Source of the DNA: Tachypleus tridentatus
Taxonomy: Eukaryota > Arthropoda > Merostomata > Xiphosura > Limulidae
Length of the DNA: 64,000 bases
Reading direction: 5' to 3'
NCBI RefSeq assembly: GCF_004210375.1
Contig: NC_134825.1
Span: 74,019,558 to 74,083,557 of the forward strand
How positions within the stretch are numbered: the first letter of the stretch is position 1; the number at the start of each line of letters is the position of its first letter. Below the pieces are notes generated by a model. It searched no databases. It was not told where the DNA came from and saw only the letters and a program-made list of their open reading frames with translations. Positions 24,031 to 35,469 of this stretch are shown here, piece by piece. The translations under genes were made by a program, and so were the position numbers.

Positions 24031-25335
24031 TCATGTAAATGACAAGTTTTAAAAAACAACACTTAAGGCTAGATAAAGATAAATACAAATTGGATAGAAT
24101 ATCTTAAATTATTTCAATAATAAGTTTTGAATACAGAAACGGTTACTGACTGTTTAGAATTTATACGTACTGATAAATAGATAAGTCGACAGAGCAGACA
24201 AAAATTACGTTTAAACTTTCTGCTAAGAACTAGGATTTAAGTTAAAAACACTCAAACCTTCAGATAACGATGTATATAAACACTCCAATAAGACACTATT
24301 ATACAAAAACACCATACAGTTTTATCGGAATTTGGTTTGCATTCCGTAAAGTATAATGACGCAATAACTAACTTATTTTGAATTACCAAACTACAAAATT
24401 CCACATACGAATAAGGTTTATTGCTGGCGCCAGAAAAGATACTTCCGACTAGCAATTTGTCAATTTCAGTAGGTAATGGTCTGAAATACATTAAAGAACA
24501 TTTAAACAAATACTGTAATATTACAAAAGAAAGAACCATTATTTATCAACTTATTATCATCAGTAACTCTGTTAGGAGTAACTGACTTTTAAGGTATACA
24601 GAATATCATGACAGTTTCAAAATTATTATATGTAAACATTAATTTTAACAAATTATTTAAAGAAACAGAGAATCACTAGAAAATTATGACCAACATTAGT
24701 TTTACTGCTGTTACTTTTAAGTTCTTGCGATAGTGTGTGATATAACGTTACACCAGTAATTACGTTATGTATATTATCGTAATTACTTTTGTCGTATTCA
24801 TCATGCTGTTGCTTTTTTCCTGCATCGTAATTATTATTAGTGCAAATTTTCTCGAATCGCATTGCATACAAGTATGCGAGCGCATGCATAATGTTTATAC
24901 TTACTGCTATCTAGTACAATGAACTCTTATTTAAAGGTCAAAGGAAATGTGCAAACTTCAGGGTATATAACTTTAATAATTGTGGGTTATTTAAAGAAGT
25001 TGGTTCCTTTCGCTCTAGTTTTTGTTGTTCTATGTCATTTCACATTAGCGTTAAATGCATTCTACTATGTACAATAATTTTTTTACAATGAGCGTAGTGG
25101 GCGATGCTTAGAGTGTAGCGTCCCTTGGATGTTTCGTAATTAAATAACCAACAGCGACTTTCGTAAGTTGGGTGAGTCTCTCTACCCTAACATATTTTAC
25201 GAGCAGTGAGAACTATTTATTTTCCAACGACAAAACTTAGCTTAGCTTATCCTTTCTTTAAAGATACTTTATTTAAAATTTATTATAACATTTCAAATTT
25301 ACTGCCATTATTTTTTATTATAAATATTATTTCAC
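24031..25335. other. Stretch without recognised genes
   Basis: AT-rich. Two minus-strand open frames (24252-24539 and 24653-24889) give translations without motifs or recognisable similarity. Confidence 0.4.
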
Positions 25336-25336
25336 G

Positions 25337-25578
25337 TTGGTTTTGTTTTTTTCGCGCAAAGCTACACGACTGCTATCTACGCTAGCTGTTCCTAATTTAG
25401 CAGTGTAAGACTAGAGGGAAGGCAGCTAGTCATCACCACCCACCGCCAACTCTTCTACCAACAAATAGCGGGATTGAATGTGGCATTATAACGCCCCCAC
25501 GACTGAAAGGGCGAGCGTGTTCGGTGTGACGGGGATTCGAGCTCGCGAGTGCCTTAACCACCTGGCTATGCCGAGCCG
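25337..25578 (-). mobile_element. SINE-T copy
   Basis: The inverted copy runs from TCGCGCAAAGCTACACG at the left (tail) to GGCTATGCCGAGCC at the right (head). A few bases of the head before the B box are missing. Confidence 0.9.
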
Positions 25579-25908
25579 TGGATTTATGACTAACGTAAGA
25601 CTACTAAGCTCATTGAGTCAAGTATAACTTTCAGTGTTACCATGGGCTGATTAGCATACTTGGACATCGGTCTAAACATATGAAACTTTTACCACTGCTG
25701 ACACAGTGTCGTGTAGAATATTTAATTTACCTACGTTTATTTTTTTATTGTTTCGAATTTAATTTTATGTTTATTATTTTATTATAATAATTATTATGCG
25801 TTATTAGCTTAGTATCTGGACTGAGTAGTAGCCTAAGGTGGGCAAACCCAAAATGTCTCTAAGGCCGAATATATCTCACTGATCAAACAATCCGTTTTAA
25901 TAATTATA

Positions 25909-26190
25909 GGCCCGGTATGGCCAGGTGGTTAAGACACTCGACTCCGTAATCTGAGGTTCGCGGATTCGAATCCCCGTCACACCAAACATGCTCGCCCTAT
26001 CAGCCGTAGGGGTGTGTGTTATAATGTGATGGTCAGTCCCATTATTCGTTGGTAAAAGAGTAGCCCAAGAGTTGGCGGTGGATGGCGATAACTAGCTGCC
26101 TTCCCTCTAGTTTTACACTGCTGAAGTAGGGACGGCTAGCGCAAATAGCCCTCGTGTAGCTTTGCGCGAAATTAAAAAAAAAACAACAAT
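25909..26190 (+). mobile_element. SINE-T, full-length copy
   Basis: Head GGCCCGGTATGGCCAGGTGG, B box GATTCGAATCC, full body and a GCGCGAAATTAAAAAAAAAAC tail. It lies head-to-head with the previous copy, about 330 bp apart. Confidence 0.92.
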
Positions 26191-26495
26191 AATCATTATA
26201 GTTTGAATATTCCATTTAATTATTTATGCTCATTTTTACGTACATATTTTAATTCACATCCATGTAGATCGCTTGGTTTGATCAAAAGTTAATATCAAAG
26301 TGTATATAATAATGTGTGAAATTATCATTTTTGTTACATATGTATATAGTATTTATAGATAACCTATATATAATAGTTGTAATTACATGAGATTAAAAGA
26401 TAAATTAAGAACCAGATATAAATGTTATAATTTCATACTATTCGCGTATATAGTTCAAAATATAAATAATATTTAAGTTACACAGTTTCCACGAA

Positions 26496-26582
26496 AGATG
26501 TGAGACTGAAGAAGTTCGAATGTATCGAAACTAGTTTCTCTGACATCAATACGTGTTACAGTGTTTCGCATATGTGCAGTTT
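26496..26582 (+). repeat. Possible Penelope-like or related repeat tail, copy 1
   Basis: GACTGAAGAAGTTCGAATG followed by TATCGAAACTAGTTTCTCTG and ATCAATACGTGTTAC aligns with a segment at 62.16-62.21 kb. The CTGAAGA..CGAAAC arrangement recalls 3' tails of Penelope-like elements. No protein-coding part is adjacent. Confidence 0.35.
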
Positions 26583-26843
26583 TTCACTAATTGCTACACA
26601 CGATATTGGGTTCTTTTATTAGAGGTGACGAGTATATTCGCTGATTTTTTTACCATGAGAACGAGTGTTAAAAAGTTGTCCTTCCTAATTTAAATACCTT
26701 TATCAGATATGTTGGTAATATTTTCGTTGTATTTCAAAATATAACTTAGTTTATTTGTTTCTTAAGTGCATCAATAAGAACATCAACATGAAATTAACAA
26801 CTCTAGTTTAAAACGAATTCACCTTTCCTTTATTATAATGTAC

Positions 26844-27057
26844 CAGGGGAGGCATAGGTCACTGAACGGTTGCATAGTTTTATTAATACAAAGATACTTG
26901 AAACAGTAACACAAAATAAGTAATTTCTGTTAATACAGATGTGAACTAATAATTAAGAAAGGTGAACAAACGAGACAAAATCGAATATCGGAACCTTTCA
27001 ACAAGAATACAATTATTTAACTATGAACAACTGCATTGTAATTTTTGCCTCCCCCTG
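26844..27057. mobile_element. Candidate short hAT-like MITE
   Basis: The left end CAGGGGAGGCA (26844-26854) and right end TGCCTCCCCCTG (27046-27057) are inverted repeats of 11-12 bp with one base gap. CAGGGG-type ends are common in hAT elements. The flanking 8-mers match poorly, so the target duplication is not convincing. Confidence 0.4.
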
Positions 27058-27810
27058 TATATTGCTGATAATGACACTCCAGAGTATGTATATACATTTC
27101 CTGGATATATACAGGTAACGCACATGAAATATTTGTATGCTTTTAGTACAGAATGGCATGCGGTACAACATACACAACTATGTATTGCAAATGTAAAACA
27201 ATACGAAAAGTAATATCACGTACGACATACAGCTTGAGTACACAATATGCGCAGCGACAGAACTGTACGAAAAACATGCAAATGAAGAACAGTTTTCACC
27301 GGCGATGAACAGCGAAGTATTTCTAGAATCGTGATTAACATAAACCCGATCAACTTCACTTGTTTCGTTTCAACCGAGAGCACCGTCGAGTCAGTAACAC
27401 GCTGCTGTGACATGTTCCTCCTAACAAGTCTCAACAAGGGAAGGAGAACACGCAAAAATAACAATGTCTCCGGCAGAGTTGTAATAAAGTGATAAAAATA
27501 GTGGAAGTTCAGATCTATGACACTCTTCTTTATTATAATGCAAGTGAAGTTCGTGAATTCATTTAGGATTGAGATACTAGACGACTTCTAAGATTGATGG
27601 AGAAAACAGCCTGTGTTCAGAAACCAGAACTTCACAGTATGTAGGTGGGTAAGACTAGCAACATAAGGATTGTCTGTGTAAACAATACTAGAAGAATATA
27701 AACACATTTTCAGAAAATCGGATTCTTGGAGCATTCAGCATCAACATAAAATACTATGATTTGGTAACGGCCCTTGTCAATGAATGTGACTTGAGTTACA
27801 AAGTGTGGAT

Positions 27811-27918
27811 TCAATGTACAGGAAGCCTTTCTAGTGCGAGTTTCTGAGTAACATCAGTACTGTCTGCTTTTCTTAGCTGTTTCAAAATGCTGGTGAAATA
27901 TTTCATCGTGGTGTAAAT
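27811..27918 (-). other. Candidate terminal exon, unidentified
   Basis: On the minus strand TTTTTTCACAG (acceptor-like) is followed by 35 open codons, IYTTMKYFTSILKQLRKADS through VTQKLALERLPVH, and a stop. The composition looks protein-like and hydrophilic, but I recognise no family and see no partner exon. Confidence 0.2.
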
Positions 27919-28019
27919 CTGTGAAAAAATACATGAACTTGAGAGACTATTGTAGCAGTTTTTATATCTCCAGCTTGCAGTTATTTGGAATCCACGTGAC
28001 ATAATTTGGGATTTACTAA

Positions 28020-28930
28020 CAGATGTATTGTTCCCGTCTACACTGTTACAAAGACTTTATCAAAGGTTGTTAACCTCCTACCTTTCATATTCTCCATTTT
28101 TTACATAGATAAACACAAATTGTTTATGTGTCATTGCCAACATCGTGAATAAAAAATAATGTTGTACAGATAGCCCATTCTGTAACTTTATGATTAACTA
28201 CAAACAAACAAAACACAGTCTTTATATTACGGAAAATTGTTTAAAGTTAATACATGTTTATATTTTGTATTTTCATCCTGAATGAAAAAAAAAAAAAAAC
28301 AATCAAAACAGCAAGATATTGTGACTATCATTTGATGTAATGGTAACAAGTCATTTATTGTTCAATCGACATGACGTAAATAATTTGGGAATATTGTAAT
28401 TGCTTCCTTAGCCAATTCTGTCAAACGGTTGTAGAACACATTTTCGAGAAAGTTGTTCCAAAATCATGTTGTTCTAATTCGACCGGACCCTTAAAGAAAA
28501 TGTTTTTATAATTCAGAGCAAAATTTTAAAATATTTAAATGCAATGATTTGTGTCGCGGAAGTTTTGGTAATTCTTCCACGTTTTCTTTATCCGACTTCA
28601 TGAAGCTCATAAAAGAAATTAAATAAAAGTTTGTCGCCTCCCTCGCACTTACTGTTACAGAACTAGATAATGTTGATACACATTCGATGGTCTGTAAAAG
28701 GTGTGTCTTTCAAAACAGGATTTGTCGTTTCAAAATAGGGTACGGATTCAAAAGGTGTAAAATAAACAGACATAGAGCTAGAAATTGACCTAATATTTTT
28801 CAAACATTCAAGTTATTGATATTTGTAGTTATTTTCTATTATTGTTTCTTTTAAACAGAGAGTTGCTGTCGTAAAAATTCGAACGTGTAGTTGAAAAAAA
28901 AAAGATTACTGGTTATTTAACTGTACACCA
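28020..28930. other. Stretch without recognised features
   Basis: AT-rich flank of the transposon that follows, with no coding pattern seen. Confidence 0.4.
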
Positions 28931-28934
28931 ATAA

Positions 28935-29054
28935 CACTGGTTTACAAAAAAATATTTTTTGTCTGAGGCAAGAATGTGAATAGGTGTTTTTTACTAATTT
29001 GGGTGTGCTGAATTCAAATTTATAAACAGTTTTGCTCTATCACCTCTAGTTTTC
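28935..29054 (+). repeat. Left terminal inverted repeat of the 2.47-kb transposon
   Basis: It starts CACTGGTTTACAAA next to TAA and ends near TCACCTCTAGTTTTCT. It is the imperfect inverse of 31294-31405. Confidence 0.85.
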
Positions 29055-29215
29055 TGGCTTTTAAATAGTCTCATTTTAGTAAATACAGAGTATATACGTG
29101 CTTATTTCAACAGTTGCAGCAGCTTATTACAGATAAAACAGGATAGATAAAGAACATTGACAGAATAAATATACTTGGATGACACAATGTACACAATTCA
29201 TAGTACCGCAGACAG

Positions 29216-30923
29216 TTAGAAGTGTGTTTTCTTAGATGATCTGGTGTATTTTGCCTCTGGGATATCACGCAAGAGCATCCAGCAGAAGTCTCCCATCATA
29301 CTGGGGTTCCACTTGCCTTGGTAGTTGCTCTCCATCTTCGTAATGTCTTGGTGGAATCTTTCTCCGTGCTCATCACTCACTGCTCCAAGGTGTGGAGGGA
29401 AGAAGTTGAGGTGGGAATGGAGAAAATGAATTTTGAGTGACATTCGGCATCCCATATCCTCATAAGTCTTTAGCAACTTCTCAATACAGGCTTGGTAATT
29501 TGGTACGCGTGTGTTACCAAGGAAGCCACTACAGACTGACTTAAATGCTTCCCATGCTCTCAGTTCCTTTAAGGTAAGAAGCTCCTCAAAATCAGTATCC
29601 TTCAGCACTTCTCGGATTTGAGGTCCGACAAAGATGCCCTCTTTTGAGCTGAGCAGCACTAAGACCTGGGAACACAGTAGACAAGTGTTGGAAGGCAGCA
29701 CCATTTTTGTCCATGGCCTTCACGAAATTCTTCATCAAACCAAGCTTGATGTGAAGAGGAGGAAGAAGCACCTTCTTCATGTCAACCAGAGGATTCTCCT
29801 TGACGCTGTGTTCGCCAGGAACGAAAGTGCTTCTAGACCCCCAGTCTTTCTGTTTGTAATGCTGGGATACAGCTCGACTATCCCAGAGACAGAGAAAGCA
29901 ACAGTACTTTGTGAAGCCCGCTTGCATACCCATAAGAAGACCAATGACCTTGAGGTCCCCACACAGACTCCACTGGTACTGGTTGTACTTAACAGCTTCT
30001 AAAAGAAGCTCCATATTGTCATAGGACTTCTTTAGATGGACAGAGTGTGCAGTGGGAATGCTGGGATATTTATTCCCGTTGTGCAGAAGCACAGCCTTGA
30101 GACTTCGCTTGGAAGAGTCTATGAAAAGACGCCAGTCTGAAGGATTATGTGGCAAACCAAGGAAAGTGAACAAGCCAGGTACATTTGTGCAGTAGCACAA
30201 CTTGTTTTCCATGTCGAAAAATGAAGCAAGGTCTTTGTTCCGATTCCTGAAACTGGTGATCCTTACATCTTCCTGGACTAGGTCCCACTGTTTAAGCCGA
30301 GAAGCCAAGAGCTCTGACTGCTGTTTTGACAGATACAAATCACGAGCAAGGTCATTCAGGTCTTCTTGCGTGATCCAGTGTGGCTCGTTGCCACTTGTTC
30401 CTGAATAAGAAGAGTCAATATCTTCGGAAGAGATTGACTTGGCAGAATCTTCCCTTGGAGGCATTTCTTCATCTGATGAGGAAAGAAGATCCTTATTTAC
30501 TGGAGGTGTTGGGACAGGAAGATCATCTGAATGGGGAACGGGTCTCATACCAGATGGAAGATTGGGATATTTGATCTTTTTTCTAGAAGATACATTGAAA
30601 CCAGTTATATTTGTTAGACAAAAATAACAATCATCTGCATGGCTTCGTGGCCCTCTCCAAACCATCGGGACTGCAAAGTTGAAAGCCGCTTTCTTGCCAT
30701 TAAACCAAGCAGTTAGTCCATTGTAGCAGGGTTTACAACAGATGTGTGGAGCCCAAGATTTGTCCTGATCACCAATTTTACAGTCAAAATAATGAAAGTA
30801 GGCAGTTCTGAGGAGGCAAGTGATGGTTCGACGCTGTGCAACTGTCGTGAAGTCCCCACACACGTAGCAGAAAGAATTGGCCTTGTTGAGGCATCCTCGG
30901 TGTTTTGACGAGCTTGAAGCCAT
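29216..30923 (-). pseudogene. Putative transposase-like protein, one frameshift
   Basis: The gene covers about 568 codons from ATG at 30921-30923, where MASSSSKHRG begins, to the stop at 29216-29218. An N-terminal Cys-rich region has CYVCGDF (residues 19-22), HICCKPC (60-66) and HADDCYFC (95-102), suggesting a zinc-binding fold. An acidic linker (DLLSSSDEEMPPREDS) follows. The core has FIDSSKRSLKAVLLHNG, CGDLKVIGLLMG, CCFLCLWDSR and later SDEHGERFHQDI. The Asp, Asp and Glu in three of these are candidate RNase H-fold catalytic residues, which is inference. One extra A in an AAAA run near 29642-29645 shifts the frame after about residue 427, and conserved-looking sequence continues in the next frame. 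A pyrimidine tract and CAG lie 7 bases before the ATG, so an upstream noncoding exon is possible. The protein resembles intronless uncharacterised proteins I recall from many arthropods, but I cannot name the family. Confidence 0.75.
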
Positions 30924-31135
30924 TGGAGAATCTGAAAAAAAACAAAGTAAAATTAAATCATATGTAAGGCAATAATAATTATGTGCGTCGTTGGAAATTG
31001 TGATGCAAATATATACCCAAAAGATTGTGTAACACAATTGTCGAGGGACACCAACCTCCTGCGCTGACTGCCAGTGCACTACTGGCTGTTGATTGAGACG
31101 TGTTGGCTACGCTTAACTGCCAAAATCCGTCTTGA

Positions 31136-31160
31136 TATATAGCTATATATATATATATAG
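31136..31160. repeat. (TA)n microsatellite inside the transposon
   Basis: TATATAGCTATATATATATATATAG lies between the gene and the right terminal repeat. Confidence 0.9.
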
Positions 31161-31293
31161 TAATGCTATCACTTACATTTATTGCATAATAACTAAAAAA
31201 GAAGACATAAGTCACACAATATTAGAAATTAACCCTGAATGCATATACGCCTTTATGTACAGTATGTGTACAAAATGTACAGTATGCATATCT

Positions 31294-31405
31294 AAAAAAA
31301 CTAGAGGTGATGAGTAAAAACGGATTTCAAATCTGAATTCAGCACCCCCAAATTAGGTTAAAACAGTTATTTTTGTGCTTGCCTCGATTTCTTTGTAAAC
31401 CAGTG
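31294..31405 (-). repeat. Right terminal inverted repeat of the 2.47-kb transposon
   Basis: It begins near AAAAAAACTAGAGGTGATGAG and ends TTTGTAAACCAGTG, followed by TAA. It is the imperfect inverse of 28935-29054. Confidence 0.85.
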
Positions 31406-31916
31406 TAACCGGTAACTTTTAAAACGTCTTTATTTCAGTTATTCTGACTGTAAGATTACACATCTTTGTGTATATACATTACCGGAAAACAGAATATAAA
31501 TCAAGGAATCCTGTACAAATGTGTCTCATCGTTGTTATTAATATTTTTAGTTACTGATGGTTTTGAGCACGGAAATTTTCTGTGGTAGATCTCTGAATGT
31601 TGGAGCTGCCCGGCCTGGTTGGAATCTGTGCGATACTACAAAATTCCTTGCACTTTAAACTATAAATGCGTTATAAGAGTTGTAGCCAATTCCTTTGTAT
31701 GGATGGTAAGGTTCTGATGGTTGCATGCCTTCCCTCTGCGTCAGTAGGTCAGATTTAGGAACGACCTCCTAAGATGGTTAGTATATTTACCACATTTTAA
31801 AGTATAAAATGTATTTATGACTTAATCAATTTTTATTTAGTTATTGATCCAACATTCGGATGCTGTATTATCAGATATATTGAACATGTTTCTTTGGTAT
31901 CAAAACATGGAATTAT

Positions 31917-31999
31917 ACTACTAGAAACCGGGTTTCGATACCCGTGGTGGAAATAGCACCGAGAGCCTATTGTGTAGCTTTGTTATTCATAACAAATGG
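31917..31999 (+). mobile_element. SINE-V fragment
   Basis: ACTAGAAACCGGGTTTCGATACCCGTGGTGG is followed by a body ending TATTGTGTAGCTTTGTTATTC. Confidence 0.75.
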
Positions 32000-32099
32000 C
32001 AACAATATATTATTATTTACCGGCATTTAAAATTATGAGATTCTCAGGAAACAGATACTGATTGATCTTGTCTCCTGAGGTAAGAGTAATTTCAAAATG

Positions 32100-32190
32100 C
32101 TGTTGAGTGACTGCCTTCCATCTCGTCTGTAAGCTCAAAATTAGGAACGGCTAGAATAGGTAACTCTTGTAAAGATTTGCTGAATATCCA
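32100..32190 (+). mobile_element. SINE-T 3'-half fragment
   Basis: GTGACTGCCTTCCATCTCGTCTGTAAGC and AAATTAGGAACGGCTAGAATAG correspond to the 3' half of the SINE-T body. Confidence 0.55.
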
Positions 32191-32239
32191 AGACAAAAAT
32201 ATTTACTGGGAACCTTGGCAACTCGTTTGTATTTGGCAT

Positions 32240-32280
32240 CTGATCTCAGATTACAAGTTGAGTGCCTTAACCACCAAGCG
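32240..32280 (-). mobile_element. SINE-T head fragment
   Basis: TGATCTCAGATTACAAGTTGAGTGCCTTAACCACC is the complement of the tRNA-like head; the rest is unrecognisable. Confidence 0.55.
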
Positions 32281-32764
32281 ATGATGGTTACACATTTAAT
32301 GCGTAACCAGTGTTCTGTTGAAAATGCCCGTTATTTTGTCAGTCATTAGTTGGTCGGCATTGTGTTTTAGGTCTTGTAGACCTGAGAAGGTTATGCGCAA
32401 TCTATACTTCTTCTTCACTCCTTGACTATTACTGCAATTTCTTCATAATGATGTAATATTTTAATAATTTGTTATTTATTATTTTTCTTTTAATTATCGC
32501 AAAGATGTTTTTTAATCTCACGCAAAACTACTCCAGAGTAATCCGCGTTGGCCATCCATACATTTCAAGCGATAGACTGGGAGAAAGTCATGTAGGCAAC
32601 ACTACACATCCCTCTCCCAGTCGAGAAAGTCGGGTTTTTCACCCATTTAAAGTTTAAGGACGTTTTGGTCTTAAGACCTCTTTTGCAAGTCAGAATTGTT
32701 ACGGACTTCTACCAAAGTTTCTTCTAGCTTCGTCCTTCCCAGGCATAATTCATCATAGTTTTAG

Positions 32765-32872
32765 TCGCAACTAATAGTGGGACTGACCGTAACATTTTAT
32801 GATGCTCAAGAATTGAAAGGGCGAGCATGCTTGGGTACTAGGATTTGAATATGCTACCACAGTCTTAACGCA
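32765..32872 (-). mobile_element. SINE-T fragment, head and proximal body
   Basis: AATAGTGGGACTGACCGTAACATT and GAAAGGGCGAGCATGCTTGG match the inverted SINE-T body. The head beyond is degraded and runs into an A tract. Confidence 0.65.
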
Positions 32873-32967
32873 AAAAAAAAAAAAAGAATATTCCTCATGT
32901 CCGTTTATAGCAGACACAATACATTAAGAGCCCTAATATTTAATTTTGAATCGCTGACAACCCATTG

Positions 32968-33088
32968 TTTGTTTGTTTTATAATAGCAAAGCCACATCGG
33001 GCTATCTGCGGAGTTTACCGAGTGGAATCGAACCCCTGATTTTAGCATTGTAAATCCATAGACTTACTGCTGTACCAGCGGGGAACTG
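32968..33088 (-). mobile_element. SINE-V copy
   Basis: The inverted copy shows AGCAAAGCCACATCGGGCTATCTGCGGAGT, then GAATCGAACCCCTGATTTTAGC and CTGTACCAGCGGGGA. It is a subfamily distinct from the one at 22.7 kb. Confidence 0.8.
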
Positions 33089-33188
33089 ACAACTTATATT
33101 TATCTTTCTTTCAGGTCATGACTGCCGAAATTCTGGATCGTCGTTACTTTGAATAAGAATTTGATTTACTGAAATTTGAGTTGTGTTT

Positions 33189-33463
33189 GTTTTTTGATTT
33201 TCGCACGAAGCTACACGAGAACTAACTGCGCTCTCTGTCCTCAACTTAGCAGTGTAAGACTAAAATGGTCTTCTTTGGTAGTCATTACTGCCCCGCGCCA
33301 GCTCTTGGGTTACTTTTTTACTGACGAATAGTGGGTTTGATCGTTGATGATAACGTCCCCACGACTGAAAAGGAGAGCGTGTTTGGTTTGACAGGTATTC
33401 GAATCCGCTTCCCTCAGATTACGAGTCGAGTGCCCTAATCACCTGGCCATGCCTGGCCTTCGA
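33189..33463 (-). mobile_element. SINE-T, full-length copy
   Basis: It runs from TTTCGCACGAAGCTACACGAG (tail) to CACCTGGCCATGCCTGGCC (head), with several substitutions in the body. Confidence 0.9.
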
Positions 33464-33464
33464 G

Positions 33465-35465
33465 TTGTGACCCATCTGCTCTCTTTTCGCGAAACCAACC
33501 TCTATCGTGACCATAAAGTTGATGTAATTTGTAAAGGTTATTTTTGTCAGGTTGTTTTTAATTTGCTGTGACAACGATGATTTTATATCAGTAAATTATT
33601 CCTTAACAGATATTTCTTCAGCTTTATGACACGAGATTAACTGGTATTTTTCAATCGTCATTTTCTTGTTAAACCATCTTTCCAGTTATTGTAGCTTATC
33701 GATATGAATGTTGGTTCAAATAGATCGAAATATTATTTTGCTTTTTTATGACGATATGCAATAAACTCTGTATTGAAATGCTCCATAATGCAGTCATCTG
33801 TCTTTCAAACAAAGTAGACAGGAGACGAATGCAGGAAGGAGATTGTCAAACAACCATCCCAGTATTCTATAAGTCCGTTGTCTTCTGATTTTTAAAATAA
33901 ATAATTGACATTCATGATCCTCGCTTAAACACTTTAAAACAAATCTCCTCTTCCACTTTGTAGGGTTGGCTGCACCTCTGTGTGATTGAGTTTCAACTAA
34001 TTTATGAATTGTTCTGGTGGAAAACTTATGAATTCTTCCGCTAAAACAGCCATTGTTAAAAACAGAAGAATAATATAAGCACCGTAAATAAACTACTAAA
34101 AACCCTATACATATTCAACTTTATAGTTTAGAATATTAAGACAAGTATTTTGGAGCTTAAGTAACAGGAAGTTGACTGACAAATTACAATATTTTTATTT
34201 TTAAGTGTTCTCGATGAAAATTACGAATTTGTTAACGAAGATTGTGATCTAACTAGTATGGCTTAAGACGACAGGTTTTGGTTGACTTCCAATGGAATGT
34301 TGGCAAAGTTCCATATAAAGCCTTGTTTACAGGTTTCAGCTATTGCTTTCGCTTTGTGGAGAATAAGAAAAAAGAAAGTATGATCTGATGTATGGATTTT
34401 GGCATAGAGAAAAGTAACTAACTGGTTTTGATATTTTATTTGGCAAGAGTTGATGACAATCTGTACTTGTTTCCTCAATGTTGGGAGAAAAAATAAGACC
34501 ACACCTCTCCAGAATCTAGATGTCGTGTAATATTCCTGTTTACTGATATTTTATCTGAGAACATGAAGTACTTATGTTACTAACATATATATATAAATAT
34601 ATATTATTTACTCAGTAAATTAATTAATTAATTATTTCGTTATAAGTGAAATAAGAGTTGTTTTATCATTATTTGGTGGGAAAGCTAATCAGTTTCTAAC
34701 TGGTTCTTGTATATAAAGCCAGGTCGATATTATTATTCAAGAATATTGAGTGTTTATAATTAATACTGATATGTTCCATGTATTTTCGTAAGTCGAATAA
34801 GAGCTAATTTAAAATTATTTTTAGATAGGAGAAAATATAAAAGCATGAGTTGGCGTTAAGAAGTTTGGAAATCATAGTATCGACAAAAAACATGTTAAAC
34901 GTTTGTACCTAGAGTTAACCAATTTTATGAATTAGCTTTAAAACTGTGATAACACAGTGAAAACATACTTAGGTTACAAGATATAAAAATATAGGAGGTT
35001 GAAGAAGGTGTCCAAGAGGTAGTGCATGATAAAACGAAATAAAAAGAACAAACCTATGTGAAAGTGGCTAACAGAGAATGGAAGCACGTTCTCTAACGTT
35101 CTGTTGGTTAGTACGCTAATCTGACAGTCGCCCACCATCTCAAATCTTCCCGGTCACGTGGAAACTTAAGACATTTCAAATATATTCAATAACTTCCAGA
35201 TGCTAGAAACACGATGCAAGTTGAGTAAGAAAAATACCAAGAAACAGCACGCTTTATATTTCATTCATTTGTGGTTCTGTGGTGTTTTCATCATGCATGC
35301 TTACTAAACTGAAAGTGTATTGTAAACAAGTTTAAGACTGTTATTGTTTTTCTAGGAGAGTTTTTAAAAGTTACTTGAAGGACATGCTACAGAATGATAG
35401 TTTGTGGCAAGTAGATTCATACTAATGCATAATAACCTTAATGTAGTAGCACTAACATAATGCTG
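33465..35465. other. AT-rich stretch without recognised genes
   Basis: No coding pattern. A weak tRNA-like string near 35107-35160 (TTGGTTAGTACGCTAATCTGAC...) may be another SINE head but is too decayed to call. Confidence 0.4.
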
Positions 35466-35469
35466 ATTT

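Larger units (their letters stand above)
28935..31405 (-). mobile_element. Nearly complete DNA transposon, 2.47 kb, with TAA target duplication
   Basis: The ends CACTGGTTTACAAA (28935-28948) and TTTGTAAACCAGTG (31392-31405) are perfect 14-bp inverted repeats. Each is flanked by TAA in direct orientation. Imperfect inverted similarity continues for roughly 110 bp. Shared islands include GAGGCAAG, TAATTTGGG, GTGCTGAATTCA and TCACCTCTAGTTTT. Between the ends is one long minus-strand gene, interrupted by a single frameshift. A 3-bp duplication with CAC...GTG ends would suit CACTA/EnSpm-type elements, and TAA also fits the TWA preference of PIF/Harbinger. I could not match the protein to either family, so the superfamily is open. 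Confidence 0.85.

Noticed and set aside
27216-27464. 82-codon minus-strand open frame
   Set aside because: Leu/Val-rich translation with no motif, splice signals or recognisable relatives.
29634-30002. Open frame on the plus strand opposite the transposase-like gene
   Set aside because: It is antisense to the conserved minus-strand protein, and its translation has no family resemblance.
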